64,000 bases of DNA from Acidobacteriota bacterium (GTDB taxonomy: Bacteria > Acidobacteriota > Terriglobia > Terriglobales > Acidobacteriaceae): assembly GCA_028872955.1 (NCBI GenBank), contig JAGWNX010000006.1, positions 1 through 64,000 on the forward strand, given 5' to 3'. Position numbers and translations under genes: made by a program. Under the pieces are notes generated by a model. It did not search any database. It saw nothing but the letters and a program-made list of their open reading frames with translations, and was not told the origin of the DNA. Below, piece after piece: positions 17,563 through 26,640 of the stretch. Position 1 is the stretch's first letter; every line of letters begins with the position of its first letter.

Positions 17563-18582
17563 TTACGCCACCGACCGTCCAACCACCGGGGCCAGCTGAC
17601 GCAGCTTCGCAATCAGGTCCTGCAGCTGCTGCGGATACAGGCTCTGCGCACCGTCGCTCATCGCCTTATCCGGATTCGGATGCATCTCCATCAGCAGGCC
17701 ATCCGCACCGGCAGCCACTGAGGCCAGCGCCATGGGCGGCACCAGATCGCGAATGCCCACGCCGTGCGAGGGATCGCCCAGCACCGGCAGGTGGGTCAGC
17801 TTCTTCAGCACCGGAATCGCCGAGATGTCCATGGTGTTGCGGGTGTAGGTCTCGTAGGTGCGAATGCCGCGCTCGCAGAGCATCAGGTCGTAGTTGCCGC
17901 CCGACAGGATGTACTCGGCCGACAGCAGTACCTCTTCAATGGTGGCCGAGATGCCACGCTTCAGCAGGCAGGGCTTGCGCACATGCCCCAGCTCGCGCAG
18001 CAGGTTGAAGTTCTGCATGTTGCGCGCACCAATCTGGAAGACGTCGATGTACGGCAGCATCAGCTCAATCTGCGAGATCTCCATCACCTCGGTGATGACC
18101 AGCAGGCCGGTCTCATCCGCCACATCGCGCAGCAGCTTCAGGCCCTCCAGGCCCATACCCTGGAAGCTGTACGGCGAGCTGCGCGGCTTGAAGGCTCCGC
18201 CACGCAGAAACTGCGCGCCCGCTGCCTTCACCAGCTTGGCACTGGTCAGAATCTGCTCCCGCGACTCCACCGAGCACGGGCCAGCCATCATCACCACCTG
18301 CTCGCCGCCGATCACGACGCCATTGGCAAACTTGATCTTCGTGCCCTCAGGGCGGAAGTTGCGGCCCGCCAGCTTGTACGGCGAGGTGATGCGGTAGGCA
18401 TCGTACACGCCAGACAGCACCTTGAACTCGGTGACCTCAAAGTGATCCGGCGTGCCTACGCCCGCCAGAATCGTCTGGTTCGCACCCGTCGTGCGATGAA
18501 CATTGAATCCCAGCTCCACCATGCGCTCGATGACTTGCTGGATATTCTCCTCAGTTGCTGTGCCCTGCATTGCGACGATCAT
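17563..18582 (-). CDS. aroF: 3-deoxy-7-phosphoheptulonate synthase, type I-beta
   Basis: 339 residues. First enzyme of the shikimate pathway: PEP plus erythrose-4-P to DAHP. An N-terminal ferredoxin-like regulatory domain (1-70, IVAMQGTATEENIQQVIERM) precedes the barrel, with AGPCSVESREQ, GGAFKPRSSPYSFQG and KRGISATIEE as catalytic landmarks. Such N-terminal domains confer feedback inhibition by aromatic amino acids. It is in an operon with aroQ upstream (81-base gap) and tyrA directly downstream. Confidence 0.96.
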   Translation of the reverse strand: MIVAMQGTATEENIQQVIERMVELGFNVHRTTGANQTILAGVGTPDHFEVTEFKVLSGVYDAYRITSPYKLAGRNFRPEGTKIKFANGVVIGGEQVVMMAGPCSVESREQILTSAKLVKAAGAQFLRGGAFKPRSSPYSFQGMGLEGLKLLRDVADETGLLVITEVMEISQIELMLPYIDVFQIGARNMQNFNLLRELGHVRKPCLLKRGISATIEEVLLSAEYILSGGNYDLMLCERGIRTYETYTRNTMDISAIPVLKKLTHLPVLGDPSHGVGIRDLVPPMALASVAAGADGLLMEMHPNPDKAMSDGAQSLYPQQLQDLIAKLRQLAPVVGRSVA

Positions 18583-18663
18583 AAGTTTGCTTCGCTCTCT
18601 CTTTATTGGTCACTTAATTCGATACAAATCATTGCTGGTACTGCTCGTACGAAACCTGTTCGC

Positions 18664-18942
18664 TCAGCGGATCCGCTCTTCGTTCTCACGCTTCTGCAGC
18701 GTCCGCATCACATCCACAATCCGCTCATACACATGCTGGATCTCTGCCTCGTTCAGCGGCCCGGGGTTCACCCGCCGCACATGGTCAAAGACCGCTTGCT
18801 CCCGACCGGGCTCGTAGACCGGCAGCGACGACGTGCGCTTCAGCTCACCGATCGCTCGTGCTGCCTCGGCCCGTCGGCTGATGAGCTTCACAATCTCCTC
18901 GTCCAGGGCGTCGATGCGCGCCCGCCAATCGCTGATCTCCAT
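18664..18942 (-). CDS. aroQ: Chorismate mutase, AroQ class
   Basis: 92 residues, all helical. It converts chorismate to prephenate, the branch toward Phe and Tyr. The family pattern is visible: WRARIDALDEEIVKLISRRAEAARAIGELKR (positions 6-36) with active-site Arg and Lys residues, then VYEPGREQAVFDHVRR and the C-terminal helix. It stands alone, whereas many bacteria fuse it to TyrA, PheA or AroF. It sits between trpA and aroF on the minus strand. Confidence 0.93.
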   Translation of the reverse strand: MEISDWRARIDALDEEIVKLISRRAEAARAIGELKRTSSLPVYEPGREQAVFDHVRRVNPGPLNEAEIQHVYERIVDVMRTLQKRENEERIR

Positions 18943-19045
18943 ACACTATCCTCGCTCTGCGTTTTACCCGGCCCGGCTGCGGCCGCGGCGCGCACACAGG
19001 CATCATGATACCCGCTTGCCGCCCGCCGCTGCTGTCGGCAGTACA

Positions 19046-19819
19046 TCACGCACCCTTCCCCGCAGCCAGCCCGGCCACAAACCTGCCCACCGCGGCGGCA
19101 GCCTCCGCCGGTGGCGTCTGCTCAATCAAGCTGACCAGCGCGCTGCCTACCACGGCAGCATCCGCAAACTTGCCCACCGCCTGCACATGCTCGGCGTTGG
19201 AGATGCCAAAGCCCACCGCAATCGGCAGCTCCGTCACCTTGCGCAACCGGGCCACCAGCTCGCCGGCGTCGCCCGCCACCTGCTGCTGCGTGCCCGTAAT
19301 GCCCACCCGCGAGATGGCGTACACAAAGCCAGCCGAGTTCGCCGCAATCGCCTTCAGCCGCGCCTCCGGACTGGTAGGCGCGGCCAGAAAGACCGGTGCC
19401 AGCCCGTGCCGTCGCATCGCCGCCAGATACTCGGCAGCCTCTTCCACAATCATGTCGGTCAGCAATACACCATCAGCTCCGGCCGCAGCAGCCGCCGCGC
19501 AGAAGTTCTCCATGCCCATGCGCACCACGGGATTCAGATAACTGAAGACCACCAGCCCCGCCTGCGGCCGCGCCGTGCGAATCTCGCTCAGCAAGGCCAG
19601 AACGTCTACCAGCCGCACGCCGCGCGCGACAGCTCGCTCGCTTGCACGCTGAATCACAGGCCCATCCGCCAGCGGATCGCTGAACGGCACGCCCAGCTCG
19701 ATCACATCGGCACCGTTGTCGATGGCCGCAAGCGCAATCTCGCGCGTCGTCGCCAGGTCAGGATCGCCAGCCGTCAGGTAGATCACCAGACCCGGTTTGT
19801 TACGAAACTCGATCGCCAT
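19046..19819 (-). CDS. trpA: Tryptophan synthase alpha subunit
   Basis: 257 residues. It cleaves indole-3-glycerol phosphate to indole, which is channelled to TrpB. Catalytic E41 and D52 lie in ELGVPFSDPLADGP; the phosphate-binding GFGISNAEHV is near 207. It is 18 bases downstream of trpB. Other trp genes are not in this window, so the pathway is split. Confidence 0.96.
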   Translation of the reverse strand: MAIEFRNKPGLVIYLTAGDPDLATTREIALAAIDNGADVIELGVPFSDPLADGPVIQRASERAVARGVRLVDVLALLSEIRTARPQAGLVVFSYLNPVVRMGMENFCAAAAAAGADGVLLTDMIVEEAAEYLAAMRRHGLAPVFLAAPTSPEARLKAIAANSAGFVYAISRVGITGTQQQVAGDAGELVARLRKVTELPIAVGFGISNAEHVQAVGKFADAAVVGSALVSLIEQTPPAEAAAAVGRFVAGLAAGKGA

Positions 19820-19837
19820 ACTCTCCCCGTTGCCTGC

Positions 19838-21061
19838 CTATTTGTAACCCTTCAGGTCCAGCTCTTTGGCCAGGATGCCCATGTCCTTGTCGCCACGGCC
19901 TGACAGATTCACCATCAGAATCTCGTCCTTCGCCATCGTCGGAGCCAGGCGGATCGCCTCGGCCACGGCGTGCGCACTCTCCAGCGCCGGCAGAATGCCC
20001 TCGGTCCGCGCCAGCGTCACCGTCGCGGCCAGCGCATCCGCATCGCTGCAGGAGACATACGTTGCGCGGCCCGTATCGTGCAGCATCGCGTGCTCCGGGC
20101 CAACGCTCGCGTAGTCCAGGCCCGCGCTCACCGAGTGCGTCAGCGAGATCTGCCCGGCGTCATCCTGCAGCACGTAGCTGTACGTACCCTGCAGCACGCC
20201 CGGCACGCCGCCGCCATCTTTCTGGAACCGTGCCGCATGCTCGCCCAGCTTGGCTCCGCGGCCGCCTGCCTCCACTCCAATCAGCTTCACCTCGGCATCC
20301 GGCAGAAACTCGTAGAACGCGCCGATCGCATTGGAGCCGCCGCCCACACACGCCACAATGGCTGCAGGCAGCTTGCCCTCGCGCTCCAGAATCTGCTGCC
20401 GCGCCTCGATGCTGATAACGCGGTGGAAGTTCCGCACCATCGTCGGGTACGGATGCGCGCCCAGTGCGCTACCCAGGATGTAATACGTCGTGCGGACGTT
20501 CGTGACCCAGTCGCGCATCGCCTCGCTGATCGCGTCCTTCAACGTAGCGCTCCCTGCCGCCACGCCGCGCACATCGGCACCCAGCAGGCGCATGCGATAG
20601 ACGTTCAGCTCCTGCCGCCGCATGTCCTCCTCGCCCATGTAGATCACGCACTCCAGCCCCAGCAGCGAGCACACCGTAGCAGTGGCTACGCCGTGCTGGC
20701 CCGCGCCAGTCTCGGCAATAATCCGCTGCTTGCCCATGCGTCGCGCCAGCAGTCCCTGGCCCAGTGCGTTGTTGATCTTGTGCGCGCCAGTGTGCAGCAG
20801 GTCTTCGCGCTTCAGGTAGATCTTTGCGCCACCCAGCTTCTCGCTCAGCCGCTTGGCATAGTAGAGCGGTGTGGGCCGGCCGCAGTAGTTGTGCAGCAGG
20901 TCATTCAACTCGGCGTGGAAGGCGGGGTCCGCCTGTGCCTCTGCGTAGGCCGTCTCCAGCTCCTCCAGCGCGGCCATCAGCGTCTCCGGCACGTACCTTC
21001 CGCCGTACGCGCCAAACCGGCCGGGTACTGGACCAGCCATCTCAGGTGCTGTCGTCGCCAT
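19838..21061 (-). CDS. trpB: Tryptophan synthase beta subunit
   Basis: 407 residues. It condenses indole and serine to tryptophan. The PLP lysine is K95 in [26 protein letters not shown] and the phosphate loop [15 protein letters not shown] are intact. It is the first structural gene of a minus-strand set trpB-trpA-aroQ-aroF-tyrA. AAGGAGAGG lies 7 bases before the start. An aromatic-rich leader peptide and a terminator-like hairpin lie in the 193 bases upstream, which suggests attenuation. Confidence 0.97.
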   Translation of the reverse strand: MATTAPEMAGPVPGRFGAYGGRYVPETLMAALEELETAYAEAQADPAFHAELNDLLHNYCGRPTPLYYAKRLSEKLGGAKIYLKREDLLHTGAHKINNALGQGLLARRMGKQRIIAETGAGQHGVATATVCSLLGLECVIYMGEEDMRRQELNVYRMRLLGADVRGVAAGSATLKDAISEAMRDWVTNVRTTYYILGSALGAHPYPTMVRNFHRVISIEARQQILEREGKLPAAIVACVGGGSNAIGAFYEFLPDAEVKLIGVEAGGRGAKLGEHAARFQKDGGGVPGVLQGTYSYVLQDDAGQISLTHSVSAGLDYASVGPEHAMLHDTGRATYVSCSDADALAATVTLARTEGILPALESAHAVAEAIRLAPTMAKDEILMVNLSGRGDKDMGILAKELDLKGYK

Positions 21062-21101
21062 CGTTCGCCTCTCCTTTGCTGCCTAACGCATCCACACACA
21101 G

Positions 21102-21130
21102 AAAAACCGCGACTCGGAGTGAGTGCGCGG
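21102..21130 (-). terminator. Attenuator-type hairpin before trpB
   Basis: Read on the minus strand, CCGCG-C-ACTC pairs with GAGT-CGCGG over a 5-base loop with one bulged base, and TTTTT follows directly. It lies between the leader peptide stop (53 bases away) and the trpB ribosome binding site, inside what must be the operon's 5' leader. This is where an intrinsic terminator would cause attenuation. Confidence 0.65.
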
Positions 21131-21182
21131 CTCGGGGGTTCTACAGTTCTACTGAATTCGTACAACAAACTCTCAGAGGAAC

Positions 21183-21254
21183 CTACACCGCCGACGCCGC
21201 TACCGGGGGCCAGTAGCGGAACGTAAACCAAAATCGGCTGGTAAAGGTCTTCAT
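21183..21254 (-). CDS. Aromatic leader peptide of the trpB-trpA-aroQ-aroF-tyrA operon
   Basis: 23 residues, too short for ordinary gene calling. It begins MKTFTSRFWFTFRYWPPV and thus carries four Phe, one Tyr and two Trp codons among its first 15. The last aromatic codons sit in a perfect 7-base-pair hairpin, CCGCTAC / GTAGCGG, so a ribosome stalled on TAC or TGG would open it. A terminator-like hairpin with a T-run follows. The position, composition and downstream genes fit a ribosome-mediated attenuator. The start has no Shine-Dalgarno sequence, but a promoter placed just upstream would make the message nearly leaderless. An ATG at 21260 is an alternative start. A classical antiterminator pairing is not obvious. 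Confidence 0.7.
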   Translation of the reverse strand: MKTFTSRFWFTFRYWPPVAASAV

Positions 21255-21262
21255 CACCATTC

Positions 21263-21291
21263 AAGATACACGCGGGAAGCCGAAACCGCAA
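21263..21291 (-). promoter_or_regulatory. Candidate promoter of the aromatic operon
   Basis: On the minus strand TTGCGG (21291-21286) and TATCTT (21268-21263) are separated by exactly 17 bases. The predicted transcript start is within a few bases of the leader peptide ATG. The hexamers match the consensus at only three and four positions, so the call rests on spacing and position. Confidence 0.4.
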
Positions 21292-21385
21292 CTGCGGCCC
21301 AATGAGTCAGATTCTCCATCCTCAATGTAATCACCTGAATCCCTCCGGCTATACAGTCAGCGTTGAATCCATCTACAACAACTAC

Positions 21386-24142
21386 ATGCCTTTGTCCTGG
21401 AACGAAATACGCGACCGCGCCACCGCCTTCTCCCGCGAGTGGAAAGATGAGACCTCTGAGGACGCCGAAGCCAAATCCTTCTGGGACGCTTTCTTCAACA
21501 TCTTCGGCATCTCCCGCCGCCGCATCGCCACCTTCGAGACCCCCGTCATCAAATCCGACGGCCACGGCGGCTTCATCGATCTCCTCTGGAAGGGCAAACT
21601 CGTCGTAGAGCACAAATCCCGTGGCCGAGACCTCGACCGCGCCTTCCAGCAAGCCAAGGACTACTTCCACGGCCTCGAGGATCGCGACCTCCCCCAATAC
21701 GTCCTCGTCTCCGACTTCGCCCGTTTCCGCCTCTACGACCTCGACCGCGACGAAACCCACGAGTTCGCCCTCAAAGACCTCCCCAAAAACATCCGCCTCT
21801 TTGGCTTCATCGCCGGATACCAGACCCGCTCCTTCGGCCAGCAGGACCCCGTCAACATCCAGGCCGCAGAAAAGCTCGGCCAGCTCCACGACCTCCTGAA
21901 GGACGCAGGCTACCGGGGCCACCCCCTCGAACTCTTCCTCGTCCGCGTCCTCTTCTGCCTCTTCGCAGAGGACAACGCCATCTTCGAGCCCCAGCAGTTC
22001 CGCGAGTGGATCGAGCAGCGCACCGCCCAGGACGGCTCCGACCTCGGCCCCGCCCTCGCCCACCTCTTCCAGGTCCTCAACACCCCCGAAGACGCCCGCG
22101 CCAAAAACCTCGACGAGCACCTCGCCGCCTTCCGCTACATCAACGGCAAACTCTTCCTCGAGACCATCCCCCTCACCTCTCTCGACCGCCGCATGCGCGA
22201 GATGATCCTCGACTGCAGCAGCCTCGACTGGTCCAGCATCTCCCCCGCCATCTTCGGCGCACTCTTCCAGTCCATCATGGATAAGGTCGCCCGCCGCAAC
22301 CTCGGCGCACACTACACCAGCGAAACCAACATCCTCAAAGCCCTCCAGCCCCTCTTCCTCGACAGCCTCCACGCAGAGTTCCAGCGCGTCCGCCGCGACT
22401 CCAAACGTCTTATCGCATTCCACGAAAAACTCGGCAACATCCGCATCCTCGATCCCGCCTGCGGCTGCGGAAACTTCCTCGTCATCGCCTATCGCGAACT
22501 CCGCCTCCTCGAACTCGAAGTCCTCCGCGCCCTCTACAACTCCCAAGATCAGCACCTCGACGTCAGCCAGATCGTCAACGTCGATGTAGACCAGTTCTAC
22601 GGCATCGAACTCGAAGAGTTCCCCGCCCAAATCGCCCAGGTCGCCCTCTGGATGACCGACCACCAGATGAACCAGAAGGTCTCCGAAGAGTTCGGCCAAT
22701 ACTTCGCCCGCCTCCCCCTCAAAAAATCCCCAAACATCACCCACGGCAACGCCCTCACCCTCGACTGGGCAACCATCATCGCCCCCAAAGACCTCAGCTA
22801 TATCGTGGGCAATCCACCCTTCATCGGCAAAAAGGAACAAACTGCACAGCAGAAGAGTGAGGTATTGGCGCTCTTCAGTGGCACCAAAGGTTCAGGCGTT
22901 CTGGATTATGTTTGCTGCTGGTATCTGGCTGCGGTCGACTACATGGCGACTAATAGATCAATCCGAACCGCCTTTGTGTCAACTAACTCCATCACGCAAG
23001 GCGAACAGGTCGGAGTCCTATGGCCTGGGTTACTGCAGCGCGGTGTGTCCATAGAGTTTGCACATCGTCCTTTTCAGTGGACAAATGAAGCAAAAGGAAT
23101 GGCCGCAGTTCACTGCGTGATTGTTGGCTTTAGCTTATCCAATCAAAACGAGAAGCAACTTTACGAGTACGAAACAATAAGGTCGCGCCCTAATGCTGTC
23201 ACCGCGACACATATAAACCCATATCTTGTCGACGCGGTTGATGCGTTTATCGTTCGTCGAACCTGGCCTATCTGTGCGGACGCACCCGAAATGAACTACG
23301 GAAGTATGCCAATCGACAATGGTTGGCTCATCCTATCGGATAATGAGCGAAGGGAACTTCTACAAGAGGAACCGCACGCGCGACCCTACATCCGCCGCTA
23401 TATGGGTGGCGAAGAATTCCTAAACGGTATTGATCGGTATTGTCTATGGCTAGTTGATATTGACCCGGCAATGTTGCGCCAGCTTCCCAGAGTATCCGTG
23501 CGTGTCGCAGGGAATAGGAAATATCGTCTGAGCAGCGACCGGCAGACGACACGAAATCTCGCGAGAACACCAACCCTGTTTGGTGAGATACGGCAACCAA
23601 ACTCAACATATCTTTTCGTTCCAAAGGTCTCGTCTGAACTCAGACGATATCTGCCAATAGGATTCAACAAGCCCTCGATTATTGCGAGCGGTACGGCCCT
23701 AATCGTAAAAGAAGCAACAAAATTTCACTTCGGGGTACTGTCCTCTCTAATGCACAGTGCCTGGATGAGAACCGTCTGTGGACGGATGAAGTCGGACTAC
23801 CAGTACTCCGCCGGCATCGTCTACAACAACTTCCCCTGGCCCGAACCCACCCCCAAACAACGCGCCGCCATCGAGACCGCCGCCCAGGCCGTCCTGGATG
23901 AGCGCGCCCGCCACCCCGACTCCACCCTCGCCGACCTCTACGACCCACTCTCCATGCCCCCCGGCCTCGTCAAAGCCCACCAGACCCTGGACCGCGCCGT
24001 GGACGCCGCCTACGGCCGTACCAACTTCAGAACCGAAGCCGAGCGCGTCGCCTTCCTGTTTACCTTGTATGAACGGTTGACCTCACTCTTCCCCACAGAG
24101 AAGAAGCCTGCGCGGCGAGGCACCCGGCGCAGGACGACGTAG
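21386..24142 (+). CDS. MmeI-like (type IIL/IIG) combined restriction endonuclease and DNA methyltransferase
   Basis: 918 residues, almost exactly the length of MmeI. The ATG at 21386 gives the family start MPLSWNEIRDRATAFSREW. A PD-(D/E)xK nuclease site lies in the first 80 residues: D65 in FIDLLW and E75-x-K77 in VVEHKSRG. A helical connector leads to the gamma-type N6-adenine methyltransferase, with AdoMet motif LDPACGCGNF at 355-364 and catalytic NPPF at 476-479. The C-terminal third should hold the target recognition domain. One polypeptide would both cut and hemi-methylate its site. Base composition drops sharply between about 22800 and 23800, exactly from the NPPF motif to the end of the recognition domain. 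No other defence gene is adjacent. Confidence 0.9.
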   Translation: MPLSWNEIRDRATAFSREWKDETSEDAEAKSFWDAFFNIFGISRRRIATFETPVIKSDGHGGFIDLLWKGKLVVEHKSRGRDLDRAFQQAKDYFHGLEDRDLPQYVLVSDFARFRLYDLDRDETHEFALKDLPKNIRLFGFIAGYQTRSFGQQDPVNIQAAEKLGQLHDLLKDAGYRGHPLELFLVRVLFCLFAEDNAIFEPQQFREWIEQRTAQDGSDLGPALAHLFQVLNTPEDARAKNLDEHLAAFRYINGKLFLETIPLTSLDRRMREMILDCSSLDWSSISPAIFGALFQSIMDKVARRNLGAHYTSETNILKALQPLFLDSLHAEFQRVRRDSKRLIAFHEKLGNIRILDPACGCGNFLVIAYRELRLLELEVLRALYNSQDQHLDVSQIVNVDVDQFYGIELEEFPAQIAQVALWMTDHQMNQKVSEEFGQYFARLPLKKSPNITHGNALTLDWATIIAPKDLSYIVGNPPFIGKKEQTAQQKSEVLALFSGTKGSGVLDYVCCWYLAAVDYMATNRSIRTAFVSTNSITQGEQVGVLWPGLLQRGVSIEFAHRPFQWTNEAKGMAAVHCVIVGFSLSNQNEKQLYEYETIRSRPNAVTATHINPYLVDAVDAFIVRRTWPICADAPEMNYGSMPIDNGWLILSDNERRELLQEEPHARPYIRRYMGGEEFLNGIDRYCLWLVDIDPAMLRQLPRVSVRVAGNRKYRLSSDRQTTRNLARTPTLFGEIRQPNSTYLFVPKVSSELRRYLPIGFNKPSIIASGTALIVKEATKFHFGVLSSLMHSAWMRTVCGRMKSDYQYSAGIVYNNFPWPEPTPKQRAAIETAAQAVLDERARHPDSTLADLYDPLSMPPGLVKAHQTLDRAVDAAYGRTNFRTEAERVAFLFTLYERLTSLFPTEKKPARRGTRRRTT

Positions 24143-24161
24143 GTACCCTGGCCCACCCGGC

Positions 24162-26549
24162 CTACGTCTTCTGCACGCGGTGGACATCCCGCACACCGCT
24201 TACCTTGCGCAGGTTCTGCACCAGCTTGTTCAGGTGCCGCAGGTCGAGCGTCTCCACCACAAACTCCACCGCCGCCGTGCCATCGTCCAGCCCGCGCGAC
24301 TCCATGCTGCGGATGTTCGTCCCGTCCTCCGCGATGATGGCCGTAAACTCCTTCAGCAGGCCGGCGCGGTCGTCGCAGATGACCGTGAGCTTCACCGGGT
24401 AGGTGGGCTGCTTCTCCTTGCCCGGTTCGGTCGGCATCGGCGCCCACTCCACCTGGATGCGGCGGTCCGACTCGTACAGCAGGTTCTGGACGTTGGGGCA
24501 GCTGCGCGCATGCACGGCCACACCCTTGCCGCGCGTCACGTAGCCGATGATCTCCTCGCCGCGAATCGGATTGCAGCAGCGCGCGCGGTACACCAGCAGG
24601 TCGTCCTGCCCCTCCACCTGCAGCGACTCCGAACCCTTGCTGAAGTAGACGCGCTTGACCGCCTCCGACATCTGGCTGGCAGGCCCGGTTGCCGCAGCCT
24701 CCGGCGTCGCCACCTCGTCCGCCATCGTCGAGCCCGGCTCCAGCCGATTCAGAATCTGGCGCGCCGAGTACTTGCCAAAGCCGATGCCCGCCAGCAGCTC
24801 CGGCTGGCCGCCCAGGCCATACTCGCCGGCCACCTTCGTAAACTCCGCCTCGCCAAACTTATGCAGGCTGATCTTGTACTTGCGCGCCTCGCGCTCCAGC
24901 AGCTTGCGGCCAATCTCGATCGCGCGTTGACGCTCATGCTCGTTCAGCCAATGCTTGATCTTGTTGCGCGCACGCGAGCTCTTGGTAAAGCTCAGCCAGT
25001 CACGGCTGGGCGCGTGGCCGACCTGCGTGCTGATCTCCACAATGTCGCCATTGCGCAGCTTGGTGCGCAGCGGCACCATGCGCCCATTCACCTTGGCCCC
25101 CACCGTGGAGTTGCCCACCTCCGTGTGGATGGCATAGGCGAAGTCCACCGGGCTGGCATCCTTGGGCAGCACCACCACCTTGCCCTTGGGCGTAAAGGTG
25201 TACACCTCCTCCGGGTACAGGTCGATCTTGAGCGTCGACATGAACTCGTTGGGGTCCTGCATCTCGCGCTGCCACTCCATCAACTGCCGCACCCAGGCCA
25301 GGCGCTGCTCGTCCTTGGCCGAGACGTTGTCGGTCGCCTTGTACTTCCAGTGCGCGGCAATGCCCTCCTCCGCCACACGATGCATATCTTCGGTGCGGAT
25401 CTGGACCTCAAACTGGTGCCCGCCCGGCGCAATCAGCGTGGTATGCAGGCTCTGGTACATGTTGGGCCGGGGCATGGCGATAAAGTCCTTAATGCGCCCC
25501 GGCACCGGCCGCCAGATGCTGTGCAGCAGCCCCAGCAGCGCATAGCAGTCCTGCACCGTCTCCACAATCACCCGCACCGCCAGCAGGTCATACACCTGAT
25601 CGACCGGCAGCTTCTGGTCAGCCAGCTTCTGCTGGATCGAGTACAGACGCTTGATGCGCGACTCCACCCGGCCGCGAATCTTGTGCTCGCGAAGCTTCTC
25701 CTCCAGCTCCGCCACCACCTTCTGCAAAAACTCCTCGCCCGGCCCGCGCAGCGTATCCACCTCAGAGGAGAGCTGGTCGTAGGTGATGGGGTCGGTGTAG
25801 CGAAAGGCCAGGTCCTCCAGCTCGCCACGCAGCTTGCCCATGCCCAGCCGATGCGCCAGCGGCGCGTACACATCCAGCGTCTCGCGGGCGATCTTCTGCT
25901 GCTTCTCCGGCTTCAGATGCTCCAGCGTGCGCATGTTGTGCAGCCGGTCGGCCAGCTTGATGATGACCACGCGTACATCCGTCACCATCGCCAGCAGCAT
26001 CTTGCGGATGTTCTCCGCCTGGTGGTCCTCGCGGTTGGCAAACTTGATCTTGTCGAGCTTGGTGACGCCCTCGACGATGTGCGCCACCTGGTCGTTGAAC
26101 CGTCGCGCAATCTCGGCCGAGGTCACGTTCGTGTCCTCTACCGCATCGTGCAGCAGCCCGGCGGCAATCGCCGTGGCGTCCATCTTCAGCTCGGCCAGCA
26201 CCTGCCCGACCTCCAGCGGATGGATCACATACGGCTCACCGCTGGCACGCTTCTGGCCCTCATGCTGCATCAGGCAAAACGCCCACGCTTTGCGGATCAG
26301 CTCCAGGTCATCGCCGGGCCGGTTCTCCTTCACCGTAGCCAGCAACTTCTCAAACTTTGCCTGGTAAAGATGACTCTCGTCCGCAACCGGCGCATCTGGC
26401 CGGGTGGCAACCTCCGCAGCGGCAGGCGACGCAGCACTCTCCGCTACCGCCGACGGCGGTGCCTCGGCCGTCACCGGCGGCGGCGTAAAACCGCGCGGCC
26501 CACTGGGCTGCCTCCCTGCCTCGCTTGAGGCCGGCTTATTGGATGCCAT
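24162..26549 (-). CDS. rsh: Bifunctional (p)ppGpp synthetase/hydrolase (RelA/SpoT)
   Basis: 795 residues. It makes and degrades the stringent-response alarmones. Domain order: a low-complexity N-terminus (1-60), an HD hydrolase with H110 and H134-D135 in LLHDAVEDT, a synthetase with GRIKDFIAMPRPNMYQSLHT, a TGS domain (VYTFTPKGKVVVLPKDASPVDFAY), a helical and zinc-finger region (RARCCNPIRGEEIIGYVTRGKGVAVH), and a C-terminal ACT domain. The intact HD site and the RxKD form of the synthetase loop indicate both activities. TATAAT lies only 5 bases before the ATG, suggesting a leaderless transcript. It is convergent with the MmeI-like gene, 19 bases apart. Confidence 0.96.
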   Translation of the reverse strand: MASNKPASSEAGRQPSGPRGFTPPPVTAEAPPSAVAESAASPAAAEVATRPDAPVADESHLYQAKFEKLLATVKENRPGDDLELIRKAWAFCLMQHEGQKRASGEPYVIHPLEVGQVLAELKMDATAIAAGLLHDAVEDTNVTSAEIARRFNDQVAHIVEGVTKLDKIKFANREDHQAENIRKMLLAMVTDVRVVIIKLADRLHNMRTLEHLKPEKQQKIARETLDVYAPLAHRLGMGKLRGELEDLAFRYTDPITYDQLSSEVDTLRGPGEEFLQKVVAELEEKLREHKIRGRVESRIKRLYSIQQKLADQKLPVDQVYDLLAVRVIVETVQDCYALLGLLHSIWRPVPGRIKDFIAMPRPNMYQSLHTTLIAPGGHQFEVQIRTEDMHRVAEEGIAAHWKYKATDNVSAKDEQRLAWVRQLMEWQREMQDPNEFMSTLKIDLYPEEVYTFTPKGKVVVLPKDASPVDFAYAIHTEVGNSTVGAKVNGRMVPLRTKLRNGDIVEISTQVGHAPSRDWLSFTKSSRARNKIKHWLNEHERQRAIEIGRKLLEREARKYKISLHKFGEAEFTKVAGEYGLGGQPELLAGIGFGKYSARQILNRLEPGSTMADEVATPEAAATGPASQMSEAVKRVYFSKGSESLQVEGQDDLLVYRARCCNPIRGEEIIGYVTRGKGVAVHARSCPNVQNLLYESDRRIQVEWAPMPTEPGKEKQPTYPVKLTVICDDRAGLLKEFTAIIAEDGTNIRSMESRGLDDGTAAVEFVVETLDLRHLNKLVQNLRKVSGVRDVHRVQKT

Positions 26550-26640
26550 GGTTCATTATAGGCCGCGCCTCTGCAAGCTGCGCAAAGTGCGCGACCCCGT
26601 GGCGGCTTGCCGGGCGGCCATTCGCTCCCGCCGCAGCTGC

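Noticed and set aside
21254..22840. A 528-codon open frame on the minus strand opposite the MmeI-like gene
   Set aside because: It is rich in Glu, Asp, Val and Gly because it mirrors C-ending codons, has no motif, and stops where codon bias changes. It is a shadow of the real gene.
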